DNA of 15,295 bases from JAUSIK01 sp964362915 (GCA_964362915.1 CAYIGH010000021.1:1-15295); one strand, 5' to 3'. Shown: positions 6,730 through 13,803, counted from the stretch's first letter. Numbers and translations are program-made. The notes: generated by a model from the sequence alone, not told the origin.

Positions 6730-7032
6730 ATGGGGTGGAAGAAGTGGCCGTATTGGGTGAGGGGAGGGATTATTGGAATTATAGTAGGAGCGGTTTTATT
6801 TTCTTTATTGCTATCAGCAGGAGGAAACCCTATTGTCGGTCTGCTCACAGGGTGGTTACTTTTTTTGATAATTATTATTCTTGGTATTCTTGGTCTATGT
6901 GGGGAAGCGATTTGTAGATTAGAAGGATTTTCATGGATTCAGATTGTACTACTAGTTTTAGGGTGGGGGATTATTGGTGTATTTATTGGTTTGATTGTTG
7001 GGAAAATTAAACAAAGGAAAAAGGCAAGATGA
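6730..7032 (+). CDS. Small three-TM membrane protein
   Basis: The 100-aa hydrophobic protein has three predicted membrane helices, at about residues 11-30, 34-57 and 68-90, and a basic C-terminal tail (KIKQRKKAR). Gly-rich helices (GGIIGIIVGA, GWGIIGVFIGLIVG) suggest tight packing or oligomerisation. It begins immediately after the PfkB stop and its own TGA overlaps the ATG of the dehydrogenase gene, so it is translationally coupled to both. I do not recognise a family; many DPANN genomes carry small membrane proteins of this type without known function. The overlapping 60-aa frame starting at 6735 is a shadow. Confidence 0.78.
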   Translation: MGWKKWPYWVRGGIIGIIVGAVLFSLLLSAGGNPIVGLLTGWLLFLIIIILGILGLCGEAICRLEGFSWIQIVLLVLGWGIIGVFIGLIVGKIKQRKKAR

Positions 7033-8024
7033 AAATAGGATTCTTTGAATTAGAAAAATGGGAAGAAGAATATATAAAAGATAAATTTAAAGGGCACAAA
7101 TTATTATTTTATAATTGGCCATTAGAGCAGAGAAATATTAGCAAAGTTGGGGATATAGAAGCTATAGTTTGCTTCATTTATTCTGAAATTAAAGCTAAAG
7201 TATTGTCTAAGCTTCCTAAAGTTAATTTTATTGCAACAATGTCAACTGGCTATGACCATGTTGACTTAGAATATTGCAGAGAAAAAGGAATAAAAGTTTC
7301 AAATGTTCCTTCTTATGGAGAAAATACTGTTGCAGAGCATACATTTGGGTTAATGTTAACACTATCTAAGAACTTGGATGATGCAATTGAGCATACGAAA
7401 AATGATAATTTTTCGCTTAAGGGACTGATGGGATTTGATTTAAAAGGAAAAACATTGGGCGTTGTTGGTGTAGGCCGAATAGGTCAGCATGCTATTAAAA
7501 TCGCCAGGGGATTTGATATGAATGTTATTGCATGTTCTGGAAAAGAAGATTTAAAATTAAGTAAAGTTCTTGGATTTAAGTGGGTTTCTTTTAAAGAATT
7601 ATTAAAAAAATCTGATATTGTAACATTTCATGTGCCTTTAACTAAAGATACAAAGCATATGCTCAATATGGAAAATATAAAATTAGTTAAGAAAGGCGCC
7701 TATGTGATAAATACTTCTAGGGGAGAAATAATTGATACTAAGGCATTATTATACGGCTTGGATAATAATATAATTGCAGGAGCAGGATTAGATGTTCTTG
7801 AAGGCGAAGAAAATATTAAAGAAGAGAAAATGCTTTTAAAAAATAATGATGAAAGAGATTGGAAGACTTTTCTTCAAAATCATCTGCTTTTAAAAGAAAA
7901 AAATGTTGTTGTAACCCCACATTCAGCATTTTTCACAAAAGAAGCCCTGCAGAGAATTTTAGATACTACTATTGAAAATGTAAGAGGATTTATAAAAGGA
8001 AGATTTGTGAACAGAGTTGCTTAA
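7029..8024 (+). CDS. D-isomer-specific 2-hydroxyacid dehydrogenase, D-lactate dehydrogenase-like
   Basis: The 331-aa protein has the complete family layout: an N-terminal catalytic half, a Rossmann fold with GVGRIG at 147-152, and the catalytic triad R231 (NTSRGEIID), E260 (GLDVLEGEE) and H298 (VTPHSAF). The DVLEGE motif and the C-terminal FFTKEAL...ILDTTIENV are characteristic of the D-lactate dehydrogenase branch, which reduces pyruvate with NAD(P)H. At the end of the second Rossmann strand (VIACS, S170) the Asp that usually discriminates for NAD appears to be Ser, which could mean relaxed or NADP preference. The start overlaps the preceding stop (ATGA at 7029-7032). The gene ends tail-to-tail with the sigma-region-4 gene, the two stop codons sharing TTAA at 8021-8024. 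Confidence 0.93.
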   Translation: MKIGFFELEKWEEEYIKDKFKGHKLLFYNWPLEQRNISKVGDIEAIVCFIYSEIKAKVLSKLPKVNFIATMSTGYDHVDLEYCREKGIKVSNVPSYGENTVAEHTFGLMLTLSKNLDDAIEHTKNDNFSLKGLMGFDLKGKTLGVVGVGRIGQHAIKIARGFDMNVIACSGKEDLKLSKVLGFKWVSFKELLKKSDIVTFHVPLTKDTKHMLNMENIKLVKKGAYVINTSRGEIIDTKALLYGLDNNIIAGAGLDVLEGEENIKEEKMLLKNNDERDWKTFLQNHLLLKEKNVVVTPHSAFFTKEALQRILDTTIENVRGFIKGRFVNRVA

Positions 8025-8722
8025 TCTTTTTCTGCATATAAATCATATAAGCCGCTTCTTTTCGCAAGATAATAGAGTTTTCTTAATGCGTCTTTTTCTA
8101 TTTGCTCTACTCTTTGGCGTGTAAAATTCATTTGTGATCCTATTTCATTAAGAGTTTTTCCTTCATAAAATCTTTCAATTATTACTCTTTTCGAATTTTC
8201 ATCTAATTTTTCTAAACTTTTATCTAAAATATTTTTTATCTCTTCTTTTTTGTCTTCCTGTTCTAATATCCCTAAAAGAGAATAATCATTTTCATATAAG
8301 ATATTATCTAAAAATTTTGGATCTTGATATTCTAGATCTTCTACAAATCCATCTCTTTCTTGAAAATCCCTTTTATTTTTGAATTTACCCTTGGATTTAT
8401 AACGAAGATACATATTATATTCATTTAAATTAATAAATCCGTTTTTCTGTGCTATATATTCTTCATATTCATTATGATCTTTGAAACCTCTGTTCTCTGC
8501 CCAATAATTAAGTGCATCTGTCCAATTGTTCAGTCCACTTTTCTTTAAAATAGATATGTGATAATCATTTGTTGAGTTAAATCCTCTTCTTTTACAGCGT
8601 ATAATCTTCTCGGTTGTTCTTAAACTAATATTTAATTGCTCTGCTATATTTCTTGCACTTTCAACTATGCTTTTTGTTTTGTTATCTAATTTTCTTACTA
8701 AATTTTCTCTTGCTGATACCAT
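8021..8722 (-). CDS. Sigma-70 region 4-like HTH protein with GF...Y tandem repeats
   Basis: This 233-aa protein has three parts (numbered from the chosen ATG). Residues about 20-45 form a helix-turn-helix-like segment (ARNIAEQLNISLRTTEKI). Residues about 47-126 contain four to five imperfect 16-17-aa repeats that begin with GF or GL and carry an aromatic residue near position 8 to 11. The C-terminus (about 173-220) is a clear sigma-70 region-4 module: LDENSKRVIIERF, then TLNEIGSQM, then the recognition helix TRQRVEQIEKDALRKL. No region 2 is visible, so it is not a complete sigma factor, and archaeal RNA polymerase uses TBP/TFB instead. It probably acts as a sequence-specific DNA-binding regulator. 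The ATG at 8722 is preferred over a GTG at 8740 because the TATA box fits only the former. Confidence 0.87.
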   Translation of the reverse strand: MVSARENLVRKLDNKTKSIVESARNIAEQLNISLRTTEKIIRCKRRGFNSTNDYHISILKKSGLNNWTDALNYWAENRGFKDHNEYEEYIAQKNGFINLNEYNMYLRYKSKGKFKNKRDFQERDGFVEDLEYQDPKFLDNILYENDYSLLGILEQEDKKEEIKNILDKSLEKLDENSKRVIIERFYEGKTLNEIGSQMNFTRQRVEQIEKDALRKLYYLAKRSGLYDLYAEKD

Positions 8723-8743
8723 AAAAATATTTTGAATCACAGG

Positions 8744-8751
8744 TTTAAAAA
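8744..8751 (-). promoter_or_regulatory. TATA box deciding the start of the sigma-region-4 gene
   Basis: The reverse strand reads tttttaaa, centred 25.5 nt upstream of the ATG at 8722. From the in-frame GTG at 8740 the box would be only about 7 nt away, so the shorter form is favoured. It sits directly after the stop of the upstream permease gene. Confidence 0.55.
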
Positions 8752-8752
8752 T

Positions 8753-9967
8753 CTACTCATATCTCAACGCTTCAACAGGCCTTACTTTTATTGCATGATA
8801 AGTCGGCCAGAATCCAGAAATTACACCGACTAAGAAAGCAAAAGCTAAACACCCAATAATTAAATAGAGAGGAGATGCTGCTTTCAGAAGAGTTGTGCCC
8901 AATTGATTTATTGCAATATACTCTATACTTTTGGATATAGCTATTCCTATAATAATTCCGAGAACACCACCGACTACACCAAGAAGCCCCGCTTCAATAA
9001 TAAATATAGATAAAATATCCCTGTTTCTAGCGCCTATTGCTTTCATAACTCCTATCTCTTTTGTTCTCTCCAGAACAGATGTAAACATTGTATTTGCTAT
9101 TCCTATGCCTCCGACTAATAAAGAAATAGCAGCAACACTAAGAAGAAAAGCAGTCAAGATGTTTAGAACTGTCCCAAAACTTTCCAGAACTTCCTCTGGA
9201 GTTAATATATTAAAATCTCTTGTCTCTTCTGTTAAACCTCTAAATTTTAAAAGTCTTTTGTCAACTCTTGCAGCCACTTCTTTAACATCTTCTTCTGGAT
9301 TAACTTGTATAGCTAACTGGTCTACTCTTTCTTTTGTTTCTGGAAATAGCTCTCTAAAATCTTCTAGAGGCATAAAAATCAGTCTATCATCAAATGGGTT
9401 TCCAACTGTTTTTAAGACAGCCCTAACTTTGAAACTTTTTCCATTTATTATTATCTTATCGCCTGCATGAACTGCTTTCTTAAAGAAATTGTTATTTTTA
9501 TATTGGCTTCCTATCATTATTTCTCTTGTATCGCCTTTATCCAAGAGTCTGCCCTCGTCAGCTTTGTAAAATCCAGTTTCTAAAAATACCGCAGACTTTT
9601 CTAAAGGAATGCCGACAACAGTAACATATCTTATTTCATCTGAAAATTCTATTTTTGCATTCGCCCCTGTCCAATAAGACAGGCCTCTCACCCCAGCTGT
9701 TTTTTCTATTATTTCTACATCTTTAATAGTTAATTCTACTGCTCCGCCTGTTCCTGGGCCTGCTAATTGCCCTCTTGGCTGTAAAAAAAACTTATCTGTT
9801 CCGAATTGCCTGAATTGCTCTCTAACAGCATCCTGCAAACCAAGAGAAACACTGATTAAAACGAAAATCGTTGATATTGCAATTAATATACCTATTAAAG
9901 TCAAGAATGATCTTATCTTTCTTTTCTTCATATTTCTTACCGCTATTTTAAAATAATCAGATATCAT
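8753..9967 (-). CDS. MacB/FtsX-type ABC transporter permease (second copy)
   Basis: The 404-aa protein has the MacB topology. A first membrane helix lies at about 18-44, followed by a large extracytoplasmic MacB_PCD-type domain (about 45-265). Three membrane helices at about 270-292, 319-345 and 366-388 carry the FtsX signature (GGIGIANTM, ERTKEIGVMKAIGA). Such permeases dimerise and work with a LolD-like ATPase as mechanotransmission exporters or lipoprotein/peptide transport devices. The gene overlaps the upstream hotdog gene by ATGA (9964-9967). Residues about 284-332 are encoded by DNA almost identical to the paralogous permease at 10443-11657, while the extracytoplasmic domains differ strongly. 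The two probably form a heterodimer, or two alternative homodimers, served by the ATPase at 12989-13726. Confidence 0.95.
   Translation of the reverse strand: MISDYFKIAVRNMKKRKIRSFLTLIGILIAISTIFVLISVSLGLQDAVREQFRQFGTDKFFLQPRGQLAGPGTGGAVELTIKDVEIIEKTAGVRGLSYWTGANAKIEFSDEIRYVTVVGIPLEKSAVFLETGFYKADEGRLLDKGDTREIMIGSQYKNNNFFKKAVHAGDKIIINGKSFKVRAVLKTVGNPFDDRLIFMPLEDFRELFPETKERVDQLAIQVNPEEDVKEVAARVDKRLLKFRGLTEETRDFNILTPEEVLESFGTVLNILTAFLLSVAAISLLVGGIGIANTMFTSVLERTKEIGVMKAIGARNRDILSIFIIEAGLLGVVGGVLGIIIGIAISKSIEYIAINQLGTTLLKAASPLYLIIGCLAFAFLVGVISGFWPTYHAIKVRPVEALRYE
8973..9118. repeat. 146-bp near-identical block shared by the two permease genes (copy in 8753-9967)
   Basis: This block pairs with 10660-10805 at a constant offset of 1687. 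There are only two mismatches (positions 8990 and 9110), and 119 consecutive bases (8991-9109) are identical. It encodes the FtsX core motif. Identity drops sharply outside it. Confidence 0.95.
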
Positions 9968-10446
9968 TTCGTTTTTCCTTTAATTTGTTTATCTATGATT
10001 GCTAGCTCCAAATTCCCAAAACAACTTTTATTTTCAAATTGAAATTCAGTATTAATTAGAATAATGCCTTTTCTTTTAATTTTGTTTTTTATAATAATAT
10101 CTCCAGTAATATATTTATTGGGCGATATCTGTCTTTTGAATCTCTTATTTGATTCTATAATATACATTCCTTCTTTTTGTAAATTTTTGAAATTTATATC
10201 TTCAAATATTGAATCAAGACCATGTCTTATAGCCTCAGATAATCCGACATAGGCTAATTGGTTTAAGCATAGTTGGATATCAATATCAGTAGCATGTTCC
10301 AAAGGGCCTATTGTATAGCAAGTTGGTCCAACAAGGAAAGTCCCTTCTATTCTTGGATAACCAATACTAGCACTTTTTAAAACTCTTTGTTCTGGTTTAT
10401 AGATTTCTAAAACTTCTCTTATATTTTCTTCTGATATATTGATCAT
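9964..10446 (-). CDS. FcoT-like hotdog-fold protein, putative acyl thioesterase/dehydratase
   Basis: The 160-aa soluble protein has the look of a single hotdog domain. A conserved-type segment at 35-66 runs EGTFLVGPTCYTIGPLE and then DIDIQLCLNQLAY. This resembles the FcoT acyl-CoA thioesterase family, where a SCYI...GHF...CYNQ-like stretch precedes the central hotdog helix. The end (CFGNLELAIID, 142-152) fits the last hotdog strand. No signal peptide or membrane segment is visible. It lies between two MacB/FtsX permease genes with four-base ATGA overlaps at both ends (10443-10446 and 9964-9967), so it should be made in fixed ratio with them. A link to acyl-chain or lipid handling by the transporter is inferred. 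The family call rests on motif resemblance. Confidence 0.6.
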   Translation of the reverse strand: MINISEENIREVLEIYKPEQRVLKSASIGYPRIEGTFLVGPTCYTIGPLEHATDIDIQLCLNQLAYVGLSEAIRHGLDSIFEDINFKNLQKEGMYIIESNKRFKRQISPNKYITGDIIIKNKIKRKGIILINTEFQFENKSCFGNLELAIIDKQIKGKTK

Positions 10447-11657
10447 TTTCTCAGCGCCTCAATAGGATTTAATTTAGATGCCTGCATTGCAGGAATAATT
10501 CCAGAAACTATTCCTATAAGCAGAGAAAATACCATGGCGAATAATATTAAAGGAAAAGATATTTGCACGCTTAGATCAATATCTCCTAGTGCAGCGCCTG
10601 CTACTCCAGAAACAAAAAACGCTAGACTCAAACCAATAATTATTCCTACAATTCCTCCAACTACACCAAGAAGCCCTGCTTCAATAATAAATATAGATAA
10701 AATATCCCTGTTTCTAGCGCCTATTGCTTTCATAACTCCTATCTCTTTTGTTCTCTCCAGAACAGATGTAAACATTGTATTTGCTATTCCTATGCCGCCG
10801 ACTAAGAGGGAAATCGCTGCAATTCCTGCTATCACGAGCTGAATTATATTTAAAACAGTGTTTATTGTTTCTATGCTTTGCAAAGGAGTTTCTACAGAGA
10901 AATCCTCTTCCCCTACTTTTAGGTTCCTGTCTTTTCTGAGCTGGAATTCTATTCTTTCTGCTATTTCTTCTATATTGTCTTGATTAGAGACCTGTGCAAC
11001 AATTAAGTCTATTCCATCTTCAATATTGAGAACATCTTTCAAGTCTGATTCTAGCATTAATATTACAGAATTAATTTGAAATGTACTTGCCTTTTTTAAA
11101 ATTCCAACAACTTCAAAATTTCTATCTTGTATTTTCATACTATCTCCAATTCTTATTTTCTTGCCAAAAGTCTCATCTATGAAATCATTTCCTAAAACAA
11201 TCCTTCCCTTGTCAGTCTCTGTTAATAATCTCCCATCTTCTAATCCGACATTCAATGCTTCATATATTACCTTTATTTGTTCTTTTTCTTCAGGGATGCT
11301 TGCAATAAATCTAAATTGTGACATTTTATTAAACTCTACTTTAACTATTCTTATCAAACGAGAAATTGCCAACTCAACGCCATTTACATTTTCTATTAAT
11401 TCAAGGTCCTGCTTATTTAATTTTTTTACAACAGTGCTTCCAGGAGGCCCGAAGCCAGTTCCGGAATTTTGAATGACTAATTTATCTGCGTCAAGTGTTG
11501 CAAATTGCCCGGTTATGGCTTGTTGCAGACTATTTCCTAATGAAATGAGAGAAACAACTGCAGCAATACCTATAAAAATTCCGAGCATTGTCAGCCAAGA
11601 CCTTAAGCCCCTATTTTTCAAGTTCTTTACAGCCAAAATTAAATAATCAAAGAGCAT
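10443..11657 (-). CDS. MacB/FtsX-type ABC transporter permease (first copy)
   Basis: The 404-aa protein has the same length and topology as its paralogue at 8753-9967. An N-terminal helix at about 20-42 (LTMLGIFIGIAAVVSLISLG) is followed by an extracytoplasmic domain to about 265 and three C-terminal helices. The FtsX signature GGIGIANTM...ERTKEIGVMKAIGA spans residues about 285-333, encoded by a block almost identical at DNA level to the second copy. Outside that block the proteins are clearly diverged. It starts 5 nt after the stop of the COG1361-like gene and its stop overlaps the start of the hotdog gene, so it is in the middle of a tightly packed operon. The transported or pulled-on substrate is unknown. 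Confidence 0.95.
   Translation of the reverse strand: MLFDYLILAVKNLKNRGLRSWLTMLGIFIGIAAVVSLISLGNSLQQAITGQFATLDADKLVIQNSGTGFGPPGSTVVKKLNKQDLELIENVNGVELAISRLIRIVKVEFNKMSQFRFIASIPEEKEQIKVIYEALNVGLEDGRLLTETDKGRIVLGNDFIDETFGKKIRIGDSMKIQDRNFEVVGILKKASTFQINSVILMLESDLKDVLNIEDGIDLIVAQVSNQDNIEEIAERIEFQLRKDRNLKVGEEDFSVETPLQSIETINTVLNIIQLVIAGIAAISLLVGGIGIANTMFTSVLERTKEIGVMKAIGARNRDILSIFIIEAGLLGVVGGIVGIIIGLSLAFFVSGVAGAALGDIDLSVQISFPLILFAMVFSLLIGIVSGIIPAMQASKLNPIEALRK
10660..10805. repeat. 146-bp near-identical block shared by the two permease genes (copy in 10443-11657)
   Basis: Partner of 8973-9118, in direct orientation. The two mismatches fall at 10677 and 10797. Confidence 0.95.
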
Positions 11658-11662
11658 ATTAA

Positions 11663-12526
11663 TTATGCCTGCTGTGATTTATTACGCTTTGCATTACGCA
11701 TACTTTTCCTTATAGTTCTATATAAAATAAAAATTAGTATCAATGTTATTATTATAATAATATAAAGCAGAGTATTATCTTTTTTGATCAATCCAAGCTC
11801 TATTGCTTTTTCTTGAGTATATACTATTATAGGAACATTAACTGTCTTTGTAATTTGTTTATTGTCAAAATCTTTATATTCAATTGTTCCGATTAATGTA
11901 GGATTTAGGTTATTATATAATACATCAAAAGTAGCGGTTTCAAAATCGTCAGAATCCACATTACCTATATAAACTTCTCCATCTGATAGTAATATGAATC
12001 CACTAGGATTTATTTTAACTGATACAAATCTGGCATTGGCAAGCCCCTTATTAACAATTTTCAGAGTTAATTTATCCTGCTGTCCGATTACTGGCTTATC
12101 TGTTTCTATAGAAAATACTAATTCAGCATTTCCCTTGACAGTTATTCCAATAGCGCCGGATTTAGTTCTTTGTTCATTATTTATAGTATAAAATACTGAA
12201 TAAGGAATTTTGTAATCGCCAGGTTTTATGTCATTAGCTGCCTTTATTTTAAAGATAAATTCTTCATCGTCATTTTCATCAATTTCCTCAACAGAATCCT
12301 CTGAATTTCCTATAGGATTTAATGGGATATTAGTAAAATCTAGTTTAAAAGACACCGATGTTATTTGATCATCTAAATTGTTCTCAAGCTCTATTCTTAT
12401 TGCACCTTCTTGGCCTGGAGATATAATATCTGTAGAGACTGATTTTATTGTTAGGGCCGATGCCAGATTTGTTAATATTAATACCATAAGTATAATTGCT
12501 GAGATTACTTTGATTTTTTTTGTCAT
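11663..12526 (-). CDS. Secreted, C-terminally membrane-anchored COG1361/CARDB-like protein
   Basis: The 287-aa protein has a signal peptide (residues 1-24, basic start, hydrophobic core, ASA before the likely cleavage site). Two beta-sandwich regions follow, at about 25-130 and 133-235. The second carries the CARDB-like pattern KPVIGQQDKLTLKIVNKG...ARFVSVKI. A C-terminal membrane helix at about 251-269 and a basic cytoplasmic tail complete it. Archaeal COG1361 (S-layer-like) proteins of this architecture are, as I recall, often encoded beside MacB-type ABC transporters. As the first gene of this operon, 5 nt before a permease, it is probably the extracytoplasmic partner of the transporter. 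Substrate binding is inferred, not shown. Confidence 0.85.
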   Translation of the reverse strand: MTKKIKVISAIILMVLILTNLASALTIKSVSTDIISPGQEGAIRIELENNLDDQITSVSFKLDFTNIPLNPIGNSEDSVEEIDENDDEEFIFKIKAANDIKPGDYKIPYSVFYTINNEQRTKSGAIGITVKGNAELVFSIETDKPVIGQQDKLTLKIVNKGLANARFVSVKINPSGFILLSDGEVYIGNVDSDDFETATFDVLYNNLNPTLIGTIEYKDFDNKQITKTVNVPIIVYTQEKAIELGLIKKDNTLLYIIIIITLILIFILYRTIRKSMRNAKRNKSQQA

Positions 12527-12547
12527 GATTTTTTTAATTAATTCTAG

Positions 12548-12555
12548 TTTATAAA
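12548..12555 (-). promoter_or_regulatory. TATA box for the COG1361-permease-hotdog-permease operon
   Basis: The palindromic octamer tttataaa is centred 25.5 nt upstream of the ATG at 12526 and would drive the four-gene minus-strand operon. Confidence 0.65.
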
Positions 12556-12566
12556 CCTTTCTTTTG

Positions 12567-12583
12567 TAACTACTTAAAAGTTA
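12567..12583. promoter_or_regulatory. Weak inverted repeat between divergent promoters, possible operator
   Basis: TAACT (12567-12571) and AGTTA (12579-12583) form an inverted repeat with a 7-nt spacer. It lies between the two divergent TATA boxes and could be the binding site of the adjacent XRE-like regulator. Five-base arms in AT-rich DNA occur readily by chance. Confidence 0.2.
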
Positions 12584-12604
12584 TTCATAATAAAAAAGAT
12601 AAAG

Positions 12605-12612
12605 TTCTTAAA
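12605..12612 (+). promoter_or_regulatory. TATA-like box for the XRE-like gene
   Basis: The octamer ttcttaaa is centred 25.5 nt upstream of ATG 12634. The same octamer occurs at the same distance before the ATPase gene. It favours ATG 12634 over the in-frame ATG at 12622. Confidence 0.45.
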
Positions 12613-12633
12613 GCTTATTTAATGGTATTAATC

Positions 12634-13023
12634 ATGCAAGACAATAAGAAAATCAATTTTAGCTATAAGATAAATGAAGAATCTAAAAATATGTGCGAGA
12701 TCGGAGAAGCTATTAGAGAGTGGAGAAGAGAAAAGGGAATTAATCTAGAAGATGCTGCTAAAATTGTTTATGACTCAACAGACGAAGAAAGGAGGGGAGC
12801 CATAGCAACTTTAATCAGTTACCTTGGCTTTATAGAGCAGGGAAATTTATATTCCAAAGCCTCCTTAATTGCCAGAAAAGGGAAACAGGGCGAGATAAAT
12901 CTGGCGCGCTTGTCTTTATATCTCCACAGCTTAAATATTCCTGAAAATCATGATATTATTAAAAGAATAAAGGAATTTGACAAAAGACTTAGTTATCCTT
13001 TAAAAAAGCCCTCTGTTTCTTAA
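12634..13023 (+). CDS. XRE-like helix-turn-helix protein
   Basis: The 129-aa protein contains a Cro/C1-type HTH: IGEAIREWRREKGINLEDAA (about 23-42), a helical insertion DSTDEERRGAIATLI, and ISYLGFIEQGNLYSK (61-75), the last resembling the family's ...iS.iErGkr.ps helix. A positively charged helical C-terminus follows. It is likely a transcriptional regulator. It sits in opposite orientation between the ABC ATPase and the rest of the transporter operon. It diverges from the operon across about 107 nt containing both promoters, and its 3' end overlaps the ATPase 3' end by 35 bp. Local regulation of the transporter is therefore an attractive inference. The start at 12634 rather than 12622 is chosen from TATA spacing. 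Confidence 0.82.
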   Translation: MQDNKKINFSYKINEESKNMCEIGEAIREWRREKGINLEDAAKIVYDSTDEERRGAIATLISYLGFIEQGNLYSKASLIARKGKQGEINLARLSLYLHSLNIPENHDIIKRIKEFDKRLSYPLKKPSVS

Positions 13024-13726
13024 TAGTCGCCCATTTGCCTTTAACTTTCTTAGTAACTTTTTCAACCATGCCGTCTTTTAAATGGTATATTACATTTGCA
13101 TGTTCAGCCAGTTTTGCATCATGAGTTACCATCACAATTGTCTTGCCTTTTTTATGAAGCTCTTCCAGAAAGTTAATGACTTTGTCTCCTGTTTTTGTAT
13201 CTAAATTCCCAGTAGGCTCATCTGCTAGAATAACTTCTGGGTCATTTGCCAGTGCGCGTGCGATTGCTACTCTTTGCTGTTCTCCTCCTGAAAGTTGATT
13301 AGGATAATGGTCCATTCTATCTGCGAGATCAACCAGTTTTAAAAGTTCCTCTGCTTTTGTTTCCCTTTCTTCCTTTTCCATGCCCTGAAAAAGCATAGGA
13401 AGCATAACATTTTCTTTTGCTGTTAAATTAGGTATTAAATTAAAGCTCTGGAATATAAAACCTATTTTTCTTCCTCTTAATTGTGCAAGTTCTGACTCAC
13501 CCATATGTGAGATGTTGTTTTTATCAAGATAGATTGAGCCTTCAGTCGGAGTATCCAGGCTTCCTACAAGGTTCATTGCAGTGGATTTGCCTGATCCAGA
13601 AGGCCCCATAATAGCTATAAAGTCGCCCCTATTAATCTCTATATTAAGTCCATCCAAAGCCCTGACTATATTTTCGCCCATTTCATAATAGCGGCGTACA
13701 TCTCCCAATCTTATTATTTCCTTCAT
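12989..13726 (-). CDS. LolD/MacB-type ABC transporter ATP-binding protein
   Basis: The 245-aa ATPase has all motifs: Walker A GPSGSGKST (41-49), Q-loop Q93 (IFQSFNLIPN), signature LSGGEQQR (145-152), Walker B VILADE (165-170), the following PTGNLD typical of the LolD/MacB/FtsE class, and H-loop H202. It should power the MacB/FtsX permeases encoded at 8753-9967 and 10443-11657. The start is set at ATG 13726: a longer frame reaches 13864, but its first 46 residues are not ABC-like, would run over the divergent gene at 13804, and lie upstream of a TATA-like box placed correctly for 13726. The 3' end overlaps the convergent XRE-like gene by 35 bp. An ATPase separated from its permeases by an opposite-strand gene is unusual in such a compact genome. 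Confidence 0.97.
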   Translation of the reverse strand: MKEIIRLGDVRRYYEMGENIVRALDGLNIEINRGDFIAIMGPSGSGKSTAMNLVGSLDTPTEGSIYLDKNNISHMGESELAQLRGRKIGFIFQSFNLIPNLTAKENVMLPMLFQGMEKEERETKAEELLKLVDLADRMDHYPNQLSGGEQQRVAIARALANDPEVILADEPTGNLDTKTGDKVINFLEELHKKGKTIVMVTHDAKLAEHANVIYHLKDGMVEKVTKKVKGKWATIKKQRAFLKDN

Positions 13727-13747
13727 AATTTTATTGATAGTTTGCAG

Positions 13748-13755
13748 TTTAAGAA
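13748..13755 (-). promoter_or_regulatory. TATA-like box for the ABC ATPase gene
   Basis: The reverse strand reads ttcttaaa, centred 25.5 nt upstream of the ATG at 13726. It is the same octamer as before the XRE-like gene. Confidence 0.45.
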
Positions 13756-13774
13756 GTTTTGCATTTAGCAAAAA

Positions 13775-13782
13775 TATAAAAA
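13775..13782 (+). promoter_or_regulatory. TATA box for the small TM/coiled-coil gene
   Basis: The octamer tataaaaa is centred 25.5 nt upstream of ATG 13804. Confidence 0.6.
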
Positions 13783-13803
13783 TCAAGATTGTTCTTATAA
13801 AAG

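Noticed and set aside
6462..6848. 128-codon minus-strand open frame
   Set aside because: Antisense to the PfkB signature region and the three-TM gene, with no family resemblance.
8021..8722. Functional bacterial sigma factor
   Set aside because: No region 2 or 3 is visible and the host uses archaeal promoters, so only a region-4-like DNA-binding module is claimed.
8723..8740. GTG start for the sigma-region-4 protein
   Set aside because: The TATA box would lie only about 7 nt upstream. The ATG at 8722 has normal spacing.
8931..9470. 179-codon plus-strand open frame
   Set aside because: It lies entirely antisense to a MacB/FtsX permease with clear motifs. Its translation is low-complexity Ser/Thr/Pro/Ile-rich and it has no promoter at the standard distance.
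8973..10805. The 146-bp direct repeat as an insertion sequence or attachment site
   Set aside because: Both copies are in-frame coding sequence for the same FtsX motif, with no terminal inverted repeats or transposase. Gene conversion explains it better.
10534..10842. 102-codon plus-strand open frame
   Set aside because: Antisense to the first permease. It shares sequence with the 8931-9470 frame only because both sit opposite the same duplicated block.
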